This document shows, piece after piece, positions 24,527 to 32,395 of a stretch of 38,304 nt of DNA (the first letter of the stretch is position 1; each line of letters begins with the position of its first letter). Under the pieces are notes generated by a model that worked only from the letters and a program-made list of their open reading frames with translations, was not told where the DNA came from and made no database searches. Made by a program: the position numbers and the translations under genes. Origin of the DNA: Butyrivibrio sp. VCD2006 (lineage in GTDB: Bacteria; Bacillota; Clostridia; Lachnospirales; Lachnospiraceae); assembly GCF_000423925.1 (NCBI RefSeq), contig NZ_AUIX01000046.1, positions 1 to 38,304 of the forward strand, written 5' to 3'.

Positions 24527-26060
24527 CGAGAAATTATTAGGGGAAGCGACAGCTCTTTTCCCTGAAATAAAGAAAAATAAGATAAACGAATGTAAGTGTA
24601 TCGACTTAATGAAGGATGGGGATGTCATAAAAAGAGATCCCCGTCCGGCATATAGGTCTATCGCACTGAAAAAAGACGACTCCATCATCCTGGATTTTGA
24701 GGACCACTATGTGGGGTACCTGACCCTGGACCTTGGCTATGAAGGGGCTCACCCCGACTCTCCGGTACTTCTGAGGATCCGTTTTGCGGAAAGAGAGATC
24801 GAGCTTTTTGAGGATGCCTCAGAGTATAAGGGCTGGGTATCACCGGCCTGGATCGAGGAGGAGCTGATCCATGTGGACATAGTGCCCTCTGTTGTGGAAC
24901 TTGACAGGAGATACTCCTTCAGATACGTCAGGATAGAGGTGGTCGATATCAGCTCCAGATTCTCCTTAAGGGTAAATGATGCAGCAATCACAGCAGTATC
25001 CTCTGCCCCGGATGAAGCTCTTTTGCCCTACTACAGTAGTGATGAGCTGGACATGGAAATTGACAGGGTGGCTGTAAAAACACTCCATGACTGTATGCAG
25101 ACAGTCTTTGAGGATGGGCCCAAAAGGGACAGAAGACTATGGATCGGAGACCTTCGAATTCAGGCTCTGGTGAACTATGTCACCTACAACATGAATGACA
25201 TGGTAAAGTCAAATCTTTATCTGTTTGGAGCTTTAACCCAGGAGGACGGACGGGTGGGAGCATGTATATTCCTTGAGCCGAAACCTGAGGTCGATGACAC
25301 GAACATGTTTGACTATTCCCTGTTCTTTATCGTGATTCTTCTGGATTACTACAAAAAGACCGGGGATAAAAAAGCTGTGCTGGATCTTTTTGATGTATGC
25401 AAAAGACAGATTGAGCTGGCTAGGCAATGCTTGGATGAGCGCTTTGTGGTAAGGGACTCGGATGTTCTTGGCTGGTGCTTTGTGGACTGGAATCTTGCCC
25501 TCAATAAGCAGGCCTCCGCGCAGGGAATTTTCATGTATGCTCTTGAGGCGGCTATCGAGCTTGCCCAGTGCGCAGGAGATGTTCTTGCGGAAGAGGAATA
25601 TGCGCAGCTTTACCTCAAGCTCAAAGAAGCTTCCAACAGATTCCTTTTTGATGTTGAGAAGAAGCTCTATGTAAGCGGAGAAAAAAGTCAGATCTCTTTT
25701 GCCTCGCAGATATGGATGGTGCTTGGAGGAGCAATGGAAGGTAAGGCAGCAGAACGCCTCTTTGACAGAATGGAGGCCTGCCCTGAAGCGATTACCATGG
25801 TGACTCCCTACATGTACCATAACTACATAGATGCACTTATTAAAATTGGAAAAAAAGATGTGGCTCACAGGAAAATGTCAAAGTACTGGGGAGGAATGGT
25901 GGCAAATTCCGCCGATACCTTCTGGGAACTGTATAATCCGGAAAATCCCAACGAGTCGCCCTACGGGGGCACCATTGTGAACAGCTATTGCCATGCATGG
26001 AGCTGCGGACCGGCATATTTTTTGAGAACCTATTTTAATGATACAAAGGATGAACTGTAA
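24519..26060 (+). CDS. GH78-like (alpha-L-rhamnosidase-family) cytoplasmic hydrolase
   Basis: A 513-residue protein without a signal peptide. An N-terminal beta domain (~1-165) precedes an (alpha/alpha)6 barrel. The motif DGPKRDRRLWIGD (D199-D211) matches the GH78 region around the general acid (DxPQRxErxxWxGD), and E470 in DTFWELYNP fits the second catalytic acid. Canonical GH78 enzymes are usually longer, with extra N-terminal beta domains, so this is a compact form. It is the fifth gene of the ABC operon and overlaps permease 2 by 8 bases. It probably releases rhamnose or a related sugar from the imported glycoside, but the substrate is inference. ATG 24519 is preferred over the TTG at 24513. 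Confidence 0.8.
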   Translation: MYNEKLLGEATALFPEIKKNKINECKCIDLMKDGDVIKRDPRPAYRSIALKKDDSIILDFEDHYVGYLTLDLGYEGAHPDSPVLLRIRFAEREIELFEDASEYKGWVSPAWIEEELIHVDIVPSVVELDRRYSFRYVRIEVVDISSRFSLRVNDAAITAVSSAPDEALLPYYSSDELDMEIDRVAVKTLHDCMQTVFEDGPKRDRRLWIGDLRIQALVNYVTYNMNDMVKSNLYLFGALTQEDGRVGACIFLEPKPEVDDTNMFDYSLFFIVILLDYYKKTGDKKAVLDLFDVCKRQIELARQCLDERFVVRDSDVLGWCFVDWNLALNKQASAQGIFMYALEAAIELAQCAGDVLAEEEYAQLYLKLKEASNRFLFDVEKKLYVSGEKSQISFASQIWMVLGGAMEGKAAERLFDRMEACPEAITMVTPYMYHNYIDALIKIGKKDVAHRKMSKYWGGMVANSADTFWELYNPENPNESPYGGTIVNSYCHAWSCGPAYFLRTYFNDTKDEL

Positions 26061-26210
26061 ATGAGCATAAAGATTGATTACAAAGCAAACCCGTTCTACC
26101 TTGATGATGAGGCGATAAAGTGGGTAGAGGATACCTTAAGGAAACTTAGAGAAAAGGGATATGGTCTATCCATTGGCTTTTTAGGTTGGATTAAGTTAAC
26201 TCGTCTATAA
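26061..26210 (+). pseudogene. 5' fragment of a GH3 beta-glycosidase gene
   Basis: The ATG at 26061 follows the GH78-like stop codon directly. The first 26 residues, MSIKIDYKANPFYLDDEAIK then WVEDTL, read as the start of a bacterial GH3 enzyme in standard domain order (NPFYLDDEAIxWVxxTLxxM). After residue 26 the match ends, and a TAA closes the frame at 26208-26210. GH3 enzymes have 600-800 residues, so nearly all is missing. The position shows that the ABC/GH78 operon once continued with an intracellular GH3 glycosidase. Confidence 0.65.
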
Positions 26211-26221
26211 TGAGACTGTAA

Positions 26222-26341
26222 GTTGAGAACAGGGCACGTTTTGATCCAGTGAATATGCTTACTGCGAATGGTAGCTCGCAATATAAAATACTCCAAAACT
26301 TTTATGATAAACAGGAACAGATAAATGGAGGAATTTTATAA
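26222..26341 (+). pseudogene. 3' gene fragment whose stop overlaps the esterase start
   Basis: The frame after a TAA at 26219-26221 reads VENRARFDPVNMLTANGSSQ then YKILQNFYDKQEQINGGIL and ends in a TAA sharing its last base with the esterase ATG (TAATG, 26339-26343). This is convincing C-terminal text with no start. Together with the GH3 head just before it, it marks a deletion near 26140-26215. The parent family is not recognised. Confidence 0.4.
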
Positions 26342-27603
26342 TGTTCAAGAAATTGGCAACTATTTTGACAACATGTGCGATAACCGTATCTGCAGTAGCT
26401 TGTGGAAGCCAGGCTCAGCAGGTAGACAGTATCCAGACCGATTCATCGGAAAGTACTCAGGAAGAAAGTGCTTCTTCTGAAGAGGTAAAAGAAGAAGCTT
26501 CAGATTCTGCTGCAGAAACTGAAACAACTAAAGATACCGGTTCTGCTGTAGAGCTGGGACTTGTCAGTAACACACTTGCTGAAGATGAAGAGAGTCTAGT
26601 GGAAACATATACAGATCTTTTTGATCAGCTCACCTATACTGATGAAGAAACAGGTCTTTCTATTACATATAATCTGTACCTGCCTGAAGGATATGATGAA
26701 AATTCAGAATACCCCATGGTTGTGTTCATAGGTGATTCGACAACTGCAGGAACCGATGCTGAGTATTCGCTTACACAGGGGCTTGGCGGCCTTGTATGGG
26801 CGACCTCAGAGTGGCAGTCAGTATATCCGACCATAGTAGCTGTACCAACATATCCTGAAACAATTCTTGATGACCATGATGGATATAGTACAACAGAATA
26901 TGTTGAGCTCACCAAGAGATTTATTGATTACATGTCAGATGAGTACGCAGTAGATACTGACAGGATCTATGGAACAGGTCAGTCCATGGGATGCATGACG
27001 ACACTCATACTTGCATCGGAATACCCGGATTTATATGCTGCGTGTATGTTTGTTGATGGTCAGTGGGATACGGAACTTCTTTCAAATCTGGAGGGGCAGA
27101 CCTTCGTTTATTTTGCAGCTGAAGATGATACAAGTGCATGGACCGGAGCGCAGGACCTTATGGCCAGATATGACGCAGATGGCTTCACCTACACATATGC
27201 ACAATGGGACGGAACATGGTCGGCAGATGAGCTTTCATCAGCTGCATCAGAATTACTCAGTGGAGAAGCTACAGGAGCATACTTCATATCCTGGAAAACA
27301 GGAACAATTGATGCAGGAACAGGCAATTCACCTATGGGCGGTGGAGATGGCAGCTTTGGCGAAAGAGGAAACGGCGGGCAGATGAGTTCTTCTGAAGAAG
27401 ACCTTTCAAGTCCAGAGGTTGCAGCAGATACTTCTTCAGATGTAAGTGAAGATAAGCCGGCAATGGAAATTACCGGCGAGAAGCCTCAAGGAATGATGGG
27501 CGGAAATGGTGGAGGCGCCGGAGGCGGAGCTTCATACCATATGGCTTCATTCGACTACGCCTATAACTGTATAGCAGTTATGGAATGGTTGTTCCAGCAG
27601 TAA
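26341..27603 (+). CDS. Secreted lipoprotein with alpha/beta-hydrolase (esterase) domain
   Basis: A 420-residue lipoprotein: signal peptide and lipobox AVAC (C21), a Ser/Glu-rich linker to ~75, then an alpha/beta hydrolase (YNLYLPEGYDENSEYPMVVF) with nucleophile S215 in GTGQSMG. The text resembles the PHB-depolymerase/feruloyl-esterase-like group. Between about 325 and 395 there is a low-complexity stretch rich in Gly, Ser, Asp and Met (PMGGGDGSFGERGNGGQMSS, GMMGGNGGGAGGG). The probable catalytic H400 (YHMASFDYAYN) lies after it, so the insert sits inside the catalytic domain. It is probably anchored outside the cell and may deacylate plant polysaccharides or peptides; the substrate is unknown. 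GGAGGAA ribosome binding site; terminator downstream. Confidence 0.82.
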   Translation: MFKKLATILTTCAITVSAVACGSQAQQVDSIQTDSSESTQEESASSEEVKEEASDSAAETETTKDTGSAVELGLVSNTLAEDEESLVETYTDLFDQLTYTDEETGLSITYNLYLPEGYDENSEYPMVVFIGDSTTAGTDAEYSLTQGLGGLVWATSEWQSVYPTIVAVPTYPETILDDHDGYSTTEYVELTKRFIDYMSDEYAVDTDRIYGTGQSMGCMTTLILASEYPDLYAACMFVDGQWDTELLSNLEGQTFVYFAAEDDTSAWTGAQDLMARYDADGFTYTYAQWDGTWSADELSSAASELLSGEATGAYFISWKTGTIDAGTGNSPMGGGDGSFGERGNGGQMSSSEEDLSSPEVAADTSSDVSEDKPAMEITGEKPQGMMGGNGGGAGGGASYHMASFDYAYNCIAVMEWLFQQ

Positions 27604-27642
27604 CAGATCATAAGATTTTAATGTGAATCATTACAAAATTAC

Positions 27643-27674
27643 AGCAGCTATGGAGAAATCTGTAGCTGCTTTTA
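27643..27674 (+). terminator. Terminator after the esterase gene
   Basis: Stem AGCAGCTA (27643-27650) with TAGCTGCT (27663-27670) and a 12-base loop, followed by TTTTATTT. Confidence 0.7.
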
Positions 27675-27738
27675 TTTAAGTAAGGTAAATTGTGATATCA
27701 TTTTAGTATGAGTCTACAGGTGTTAGGAGAGCTTTGCT

Positions 27739-28317
27739 ATGAACAAGAATGAGAGCAAGTATTTTAAGTCTGCGGAAAAAATGCATACAGCGTTACTGAC
27801 ACTTCTTGACAGTAAAGATTTTGAACTTATTTCTGTTAAGGAGATATGTGAAACTGCTGGCGTTAACAGATCCACCTTTTATCTTCACTATGATAATGTA
27901 AATGATCTTCTGCAGGAAACTGTGGAGGCTGTGTATAAAGATTTTTTTAGGCGCTTTGGTGCTGTGGGGCCGGGAGCACTTGATGTTGATGAAAAAAATG
28001 AGGATGAGCTATTTCTTGTAACACCCAAGTATCTGATGCCATATCTGGATTTTGTGGAAGAGAACCGCAAGCTCTTTTATCTGATGTATGAAAAGAACGA
28101 GATGATGGGCGCTGAAAAGACCTATGAAACATGGTTTAAAACTATATTTGGCCCCATTCTTACAAGGTTTGGAGTTCCCCAAAAAGAACAGCCACTTATC
28201 ATGGTCTTTTATCTTAAGGGCATTATCGGAGTTGTCACTGAGTGGGTACGAGGTGGATGCACCGAGTCAAAAGATGAGATCATAAGCGTCATACAGAAGT
28301 GTATCATCAAGCCATAA
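27739..28317 (+). CDS. TetR/AcrR-family regulator
   Basis: A 192-residue regulator. Residues ~10-58 form the TetR DNA-binding domain (SVKEICETAGVNRSTFYLHY). The C-terminal part (YLDFVEENRKLFYLMYEKN, MVFYLKGIIGVVTEWVRGGC) is of the type often found in DhaS-like and related Firmicute regulators, with an unknown ligand. AGGAGAG precedes the ATG. Two near-identical 24-bp palindromes lie directly downstream, in front of the SDR gene. They are the likely operators through which it represses that operon. An operator before its own gene was not seen. Confidence 0.88.
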   Translation: MNKNESKYFKSAEKMHTALLTLLDSKDFELISVKEICETAGVNRSTFYLHYDNVNDLLQETVEAVYKDFFRRFGAVGPGALDVDEKNEDELFLVTPKYLMPYLDFVEENRKLFYLMYEKNEMMGAEKTYETWFKTIFGPILTRFGVPQKEQPLIMVFYLKGIIGVVTEWVRGGCTESKDEIISVIQKCIIKP

Positions 28318-28349
28318 CGCAGTAAAAACACTATATCGAATTTACAAAT

Positions 28350-28373
28350 CAACACTTTTTACAAAACGTGTCG
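28350..28373 (+). promoter_or_regulatory. Predicted TetR operator 1 (24-bp palindrome)
   Basis: CAACAC at 28350-28355 and GTGTCG at 28368-28373 flank TTTTTACAAAAC, an imperfect palindrome. The start of the second copy lies 43 bp further (about four helical turns). Confidence 0.55.
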
Positions 28374-28392
28374 GGACCTATACTCCCGAAAT

Positions 28393-28416
28393 CAACACAT
28401 TTTGCAAAAAGTGTTG
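28393..28416 (+). promoter_or_regulatory. Predicted TetR operator 2 (24-bp palindrome)
   Basis: CAACAC at 28393-28398 and GTGTTG at 28411-28416 flank ATTTTGCAAAAA, a near-perfect palindrome matching operator 1. It abuts the -35 region of the promoter whose -10 is TATAAT at 28440-28445. Because a T-rich run follows, it could also end the tetR transcript. The second copy without a T-run favours an operator role. Confidence 0.6.
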
Positions 28417-28445
28417 TTCTTTTTGTGTGCTCATTTTCCTATAAT
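28417..28445 (+). promoter_or_regulatory. Promoter of the SDR operon
   Basis: A consensus -10 TATAAT is at 28440-28445. At 17-bp spacing the -35 is TTCTTT (28417-28422), directly next to operator 2, so bound repressor would block polymerase. Confidence 0.55.
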
Positions 28446-28505
28446 GACTTCAAGCTCAAAGCAAAGAGCAAAAAAACAAATTGAGAATAAGAAAGGAAAA
28501 GATAA

Positions 28506-29525
28506 ATGAGCAAAACAATTAAGATGTATCTGGTAACAGGAGCAGCAGGATTTCTTGGAAGCACAGTCTGCAGAAAGCTTGTTGAAAAAAATGAAAAAGT
28601 AAGGGCGTTTGTCCTTGAAGGCGACAAGTCAGCAAAATATCTTCCTGAGGAAGTTGAAATAGCATACGGCGATCTTTGTAACAAAGATGACCTGGAAAGA
28701 TTCTTTGAGACACCTGAAGATACGGAAGTAATTGTGCTTCATATAGCGAGCATCGTAACAGTAAATCCTGATTATAGTCAGAAGGTTATGGATGTAAATG
28801 TCGGAGGAACAGAAAACATCATAGAGATGTGCAGGAAGCACAATGTATCAAAGCTTGTCTACTGTTCATCGACAGGAGCAATACCTGAGGAAGAAAAAGG
28901 AACCATAAGAGAGTGCGAAGGATCTATTCCCCTTGATCCTGAGAGAATCAAAGGCTGCTACTCATTGTCAAAGGCTATGGCAACAAACGTGGTGCTCAAA
29001 GCTGCAAAGGAAGGCCTTAACGCCTGTGTGGTACACCCGTCAGGAATCCTTGGACCTGAGGATTTTGCAATGGGCGAGACCACCAAGACTTTAGTTGACA
29101 TCATCAATGGCGAGATGCCTGCAGGAATCGATGGAAGCTTTAATCTGTGTGATGTAAGAGATCTGGCTGACGGACTCATTGGGGCAGCTGATAAGGGCAA
29201 AAGCGGAGAGTGCTACATCCTTGGAAATGAGCCTGTTAGTTTTAAGGATTTTACAAAGCTTGTTTCAGAGGAGAGCGGTTGCAAGCAGATGAAGTTCTTT
29301 TTACCAATATCAGTAGCAAACCTGATTGCCGGGGTACTTGAGAAAAAGGCTAAGAAGACTGGAGAAAAGCCTCTTATGACAACATTCTCCGTTTACAACC
29401 TTGCAAGAAACAACCGATTTGATTCAAGTAAAGCAAGTAAGGATCTGGGTTATACCACAAGGTCATATAGAGAGACCATACGTGACGAGATCAGATGGCT
29501 CAAAGAAACAGGAAAGATCGCATAA
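28506..29525 (+). CDS. Extended short-chain dehydrogenase/NAD-dependent epimerase
   Basis: A 339-residue Rossmann-fold oxidoreductase. The NAD(P) motif TGAAGFLGS is near the start, and the catalytic pair Y152/K156 lies in CYSLSK, with the preceding SSTGAIP serine region. It belongs to the NAD-dependent epimerase/dehydratase and 3-beta-HSD/dihydroflavonol-reductase-like group. Its substrate cannot be read from the sequence. AAAGGAAA lies before the ATG at 28506; an in-frame ATG at 28524 is an alternative. It is the first gene of a TetR-controlled operon with the small membrane protein gene at 29558. A role in detoxifying an aldehyde or ketone ligand of the regulator is plausible inference. Confidence 0.88.
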   Translation: MSKTIKMYLVTGAAGFLGSTVCRKLVEKNEKVRAFVLEGDKSAKYLPEEVEIAYGDLCNKDDLERFFETPEDTEVIVLHIASIVTVNPDYSQKVMDVNVGGTENIIEMCRKHNVSKLVYCSSTGAIPEEEKGTIRECEGSIPLDPERIKGCYSLSKAMATNVVLKAAKEGLNACVVHPSGILGPEDFAMGETTKTLVDIINGEMPAGIDGSFNLCDVRDLADGLIGAADKGKSGECYILGNEPVSFKDFTKLVSEESGCKQMKFFLPISVANLIAGVLEKKAKKTGEKPLMTTFSVYNLARNNRFDSSKASKDLGYTTRSYRETIRDEIRWLKETGKIA

Positions 29526-29557
29526 AAAGACATTGAAGAAAAGGAGAGAAAAATACT

Positions 29558-29932
29558 ATGAACGATTTAGATAAGGTTTATGCAGAAAGCGTTGCAAAGG
29601 ATTACATGCCAAAGGAAACCAATAAAGTAAGGCAGCTTAAAAAGCTTGATGAGAGAGCAAAGCTCCCGGCATTTATAACAGCCATGACACTTGGAATTAT
29701 TGGGACTTTGATCTTTGGCGCAGGGATGTGCTTTGGACTTAGCGTCTTTGGAACAGGAGTAATTTTCATGGTCATCGGGGTGCTTCTTGGAATAGTAGGT
29801 GCTGCTGTCTGTATCATCAACTATCCTTTATACAATAAACTCCTTAAAAAGGGTAAGGAAAAATATGCCTTTGAGATTCTGGAACTTGCTAAAGAGATAA
29901 CAAATGATGAAATACTAAGATCAGATAGGTGA
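29558..29932 (+). CDS. Small two-helix membrane protein of unknown function
   Basis: A 124-residue protein with a charged N-terminus (MNDLDKVYAESVAKDY), two hydrophobic helices (about 40-62 and 66-88), and a charged C-terminal helix. I recall similar Lachnospiraceae proteins, sometimes carrying the doubtful name 'dihydropteridine reductase', but no enzymatic motif is visible here. It is 32 bases downstream of the SDR gene with a strong AAGGAGAG ribosome binding site, so co-expressed under the TetR operators. Function unknown. Confidence 0.75.
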   Translation: MNDLDKVYAESVAKDYMPKETNKVRQLKKLDERAKLPAFITAMTLGIIGTLIFGAGMCFGLSVFGTGVIFMVIGVLLGIVGAAVCIINYPLYNKLLKKGKEKYAFEILELAKEITNDEILRSDR

Positions 29933-29972
29933 GGAGGAGATGTGGCAGACAAGGAGCCTGTGTAATAAACAG

Positions 29973-30860
29973 TTAAAGTGGGAAGGCCACTGCATCATTG
30001 TACAGCTTTTGAAGCGTCTTGATAAATGCGGCAAGGCTCTCTCGGCTATCCGTCTTGTGAGTGCAGAGAACGCAGTGAAAGCATTCCTTGCAGTCATAAG
30101 GGATCCATGCAAACTGTCCGCTATGGTCGTTTAAGAATCCGGGAGCAAGGCAGATGCCTTTGCCGGATGCAACATTTACAAGAGTAGAGTCGTGATCGGG
30201 ACTGTTAAAATATTCGATCTTCCCGGAGGCGATGAGCTTCTGCTGGACACTACGTAAAGCGTTCGGAGAGCCACCTCCTACCATGAGTGTGCGTCCGTAG
30301 ATATCTTCATCTGTGATGAGGTTCTTTTTTGCCAGCGGATCGTTTTTATCAGCAATAAGGTAAATCCCGGAATCAAAGAGCTTGTGTACGTTGATCCCCG
30401 GGATATGCTTAGTCTGTTCGATGAGCGCAAAGAGGACATCGGACTCATCCTTTAAAAAACTCTCTACACCATTATCGTACTGAAACAGAGGAGTGACCTG
30501 AACACCGGGTTGCTCCTTTTCAAATATGCGAATCGCCTCAGGCAGGAAATATATGGCCTGTCTGACCATCATGGAAACTGTTATGTTGTCAGTATACCTG
30601 GCACTGAAATTCTGCCCCTGTTCTATTGCTCTCTTCATATCCTCACGCATACCGGAAAGATACGTTACGAACTGCTGACCGGCAGGAGTGAGTGCGGCTC
30701 CCTTGCCGTTCCTTTCAAATATCTTAAAGCCGACCTCATCTTCCAGCAGTTTTACCTGATAGGAAAATGTGGGCTGGCTTACAAAGGCATTCTCTGCAGC
30801 GCGACTGAAGTTAAGTGTTCGCGCCAGTTCTATACAGTAATCGATCTGTTTGGTGGTCAT
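29973..30860 (-). CDS. LysR-family transcriptional regulator
   Basis: A 295-residue LTTR. Residues 1-60 form the winged helix-turn-helix (LNFSRAAENAFVSQPTFSYQ, ERNGKGAALTPAG). Residues ~90-290 form the periplasmic-binding-protein-like effector domain. It is divergent from the flavodoxin/acyltransferase pair across 189 bp of A+T-rich DNA, the standard arrangement for control of its neighbour. A redox- or oxidant-related inducer is suggested by the flavodoxin target, but this is inference. Confidence 0.9.
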   Translation of the reverse strand: MTTKQIDYCIELARTLNFSRAAENAFVSQPTFSYQVKLLEDEVGFKIFERNGKGAALTPAGQQFVTYLSGMREDMKRAIEQGQNFSARYTDNITVSMMVRQAIYFLPEAIRIFEKEQPGVQVTPLFQYDNGVESFLKDESDVLFALIEQTKHIPGINVHKLFDSGIYLIADKNDPLAKKNLITDEDIYGRTLMVGGGSPNALRSVQQKLIASGKIEYFNSPDHDSTLVNVASGKGICLAPGFLNDHSGQFAWIPYDCKECFHCVLCTHKTDSRESLAAFIKTLQKLYNDAVAFPL

Positions 30861-30991
30861 TGAAAAAACCCCGGAATCAGTTATTTAAAAATTAAATCAA
30901 TTATATGATATTTAAATTGGATATTTCAAGCGCTTCATGCAATAATTTTATCAACGAAGCAAATAAACACAATTCACGAAAACTAAACACT

Positions 30992-31029
30992 GACCTAAGG
31001 CATCCACCGCAAGCGTTACCCCTTAGGTC
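30992..31029 (+). promoter_or_regulatory. Stem-loop in the leader of the flavodoxin gene
   Basis: A perfect 9-bp inverted repeat, GACCTAAGG (30992-31000) and CCTTAGGTC (31021-31029), with a 20-base loop, ends 9 bases before the GGAGG ribosome binding site. There is no T-run, so it is not a terminator. It may be an mRNA-stabilising or regulatory structure, or a DNA operator. Confidence 0.5.
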
Positions 31030-31049
31030 GAATAACGGAGGATAACACG

Positions 31050-31571
31050 ATGGCAAAAACACTGATAGCATTCTTTTCAAGAGCAGATGAGAACTATTTT
31101 GGCGGAGCAATGAGATACGTAAAGGTCGGGAACACCGAGATCGTAGCAGGGATCATGAAGGAGCTGATCGATGCGGATACATTTAAGATCGAGATGAAGG
31201 ACCCTTATTCACCGGTTTACATGACCTGCATCGATGAAGCGAAGAAGGACAAGCAGAATAATGCAAGACCCGAGCTTACTGATTATTTAGTCAGCATTGA
31301 TGAGTATGACACCATCGTTCTTGGTTACCCGAATTATTGGGGAACTTTCCCGATGGCAGTCGCAACTTTCCTGGAAAGATATGACTTCACCGGGAAGACG
31401 ATCCTTCCCCTTTGTACCAATGAAGGAAGTGGAATGGGATCCAGTGAGAGTGATATTAAAAAGTCTGCCAAAGGAGCAACGGTAAAGAGCGGACTTGCGA
31501 TCACTGGCTCTAAGGCAGCTGATTCCGGGGATGTAGTAAAGAAGTGGTTTGCGGCAAACGGTTTGATCTAA
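31050..31571 (+). CDS. Flavodoxin-family protein
   Basis: A 173-residue protein of the flavodoxin-4-like group. The N-terminal strand and loop KTLIAFFSRADENYFGG bind FMN phosphate. YDTIVLGYPNYWGTFPMAV and LPLCTNEGSGMGSS are the isoalloxazine-side loops. It carries electrons or acts as a small FMN oxidoreductase in the cytoplasm. GGAGG lies 8 bases before the ATG, and a leader hairpin is present upstream. It is followed by an acyltransferase gene 18 bases later and is controlled presumably by the divergent LysR regulator. Confidence 0.88.
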   Translation: MAKTLIAFFSRADENYFGGAMRYVKVGNTEIVAGIMKELIDADTFKIEMKDPYSPVYMTCIDEAKKDKQNNARPELTDYLVSIDEYDTIVLGYPNYWGTFPMAVATFLERYDFTGKTILPLCTNEGSGMGSSESDIKKSAKGATVKSGLAITGSKAADSGDVVKKWFAANGLI

Positions 31572-31589
31572 AAAAGGACGGTGACAGAG

Positions 31590-32174
31590 ATGGATTACGA
31601 AAAGGGATATGTTTTTGATCTGATGGAACAGGGCGGACCTACTGATGTGAGGGAGCCGTATTTTAAGGAAGCTGTAGATGAAATGATGAGAGCCAGAGTT
31701 CTCTGTGCCAGGGCAAATGCAAAGATGCCGGATGATTCTACTTATGTGGAGGATCTGGAAGAACTCTTCGGAAGAAAGCTTGATGATGTGAGGATCCTGA
31801 CACCTTTTATCTGCGATTTCGGGAACAGGGTGAAATTTGGAAAGGGCGTTTTCATAAATCATTCAGCAATACTGTCTGCATCCGGCGGTATTGAATTCGA
31901 AGACGGATCCATGGCGGCCCCCGGGCTTCGGATCGCAACCATCAATCATGATATGAATGAACGTCATGCGATCTATACCTACGGTAAAGTTACCATTAAG
32001 AAGAATGCCTGGATCGGGATGAATGTGACCATCTGCCCGGGCGTGACCATCGGTGAGTATGCTGTTGTAGCAGCAGGTGCTGTAGTTACCAAGGATGTAC
32101 CGGATTACGCGGTAGTCGGAGGCGTACCTGCCAAGGTGATCAGGATGCAGGATCCATCTGAGCAGAGGGAATGA
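31590..32174 (+). CDS. Hexapeptide-repeat acetyltransferase (maltose/galactoside O-acetyltransferase type)
   Basis: A 194-residue left-handed beta-helix acyltransferase. The N-terminal helical part (ARVLCARANAKMPDDSTYVE) resembles the Mac domain. Hexapeptide repeats run from FGNRVKFGKGVFIN to VVAAGAVVTKDVPDYAVVGG. The probable catalytic His is in ATINHDMN. It transfers an acetyl group from acetyl-CoA to a sugar or similar hydroxyl. ATG 31590 is taken because AAAGGA lies at a normal distance; GTG 31581 would be too close. It forms an operon with the flavodoxin gene. Confidence 0.85.
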   Translation: MDYEKGYVFDLMEQGGPTDVREPYFKEAVDEMMRARVLCARANAKMPDDSTYVEDLEELFGRKLDDVRILTPFICDFGNRVKFGKGVFINHSAILSASGGIEFEDGSMAAPGLRIATINHDMNERHAIYTYGKVTIKKNAWIGMNVTICPGVTIGEYAVVAAGAVVTKDVPDYAVVGGVPAKVIRMQDPSEQRE

Positions 32175-32185
32175 AAAAACAAAAC

Positions 32186-32206
32186 GGAACCTGGGGTTTC
32201 TTTTTG
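32186..32206 (+). terminator. Weak terminator after the acyltransferase gene
   Basis: A short stem GGAACC (32186-32191) with GGTTTC (32195-32200), followed by TTTTT. Confidence 0.45.
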
Positions 32207-32395
32207 CCCATTTTTACGAAACAGGTATTTTGCCCATGTAATAGTCATACGGTAGACATACAATTCATCAATAATTCACTTAATAGTGTTTGATTTTGGC
32301 ATGGACTTAGTTATAATTAAACGTAAACAATTAGAACGAGCAAAATCCATATTGCTATAAAACATATAAACATAATATGTGAATAGGTGTTAAAA

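Noticed and set aside
25233..25868. 211-codon minus-strand frame opposite the GH78-like gene
   Set aside because: It mirrors a well-supported hydrolase; no motif and no start signal.
28393..28425. Palindrome plus T-rich run as only a terminator of tetR
   Set aside because: A second copy of the same palindrome without a T-run lies 43 bp upstream, which a terminator alone does not explain; kept as an alternative reading of this copy.
31287..31862. 191-codon minus-strand frame opposite flavodoxin and acyltransferase genes
   Set aside because: Shadow of two well-supported genes, no start signal.
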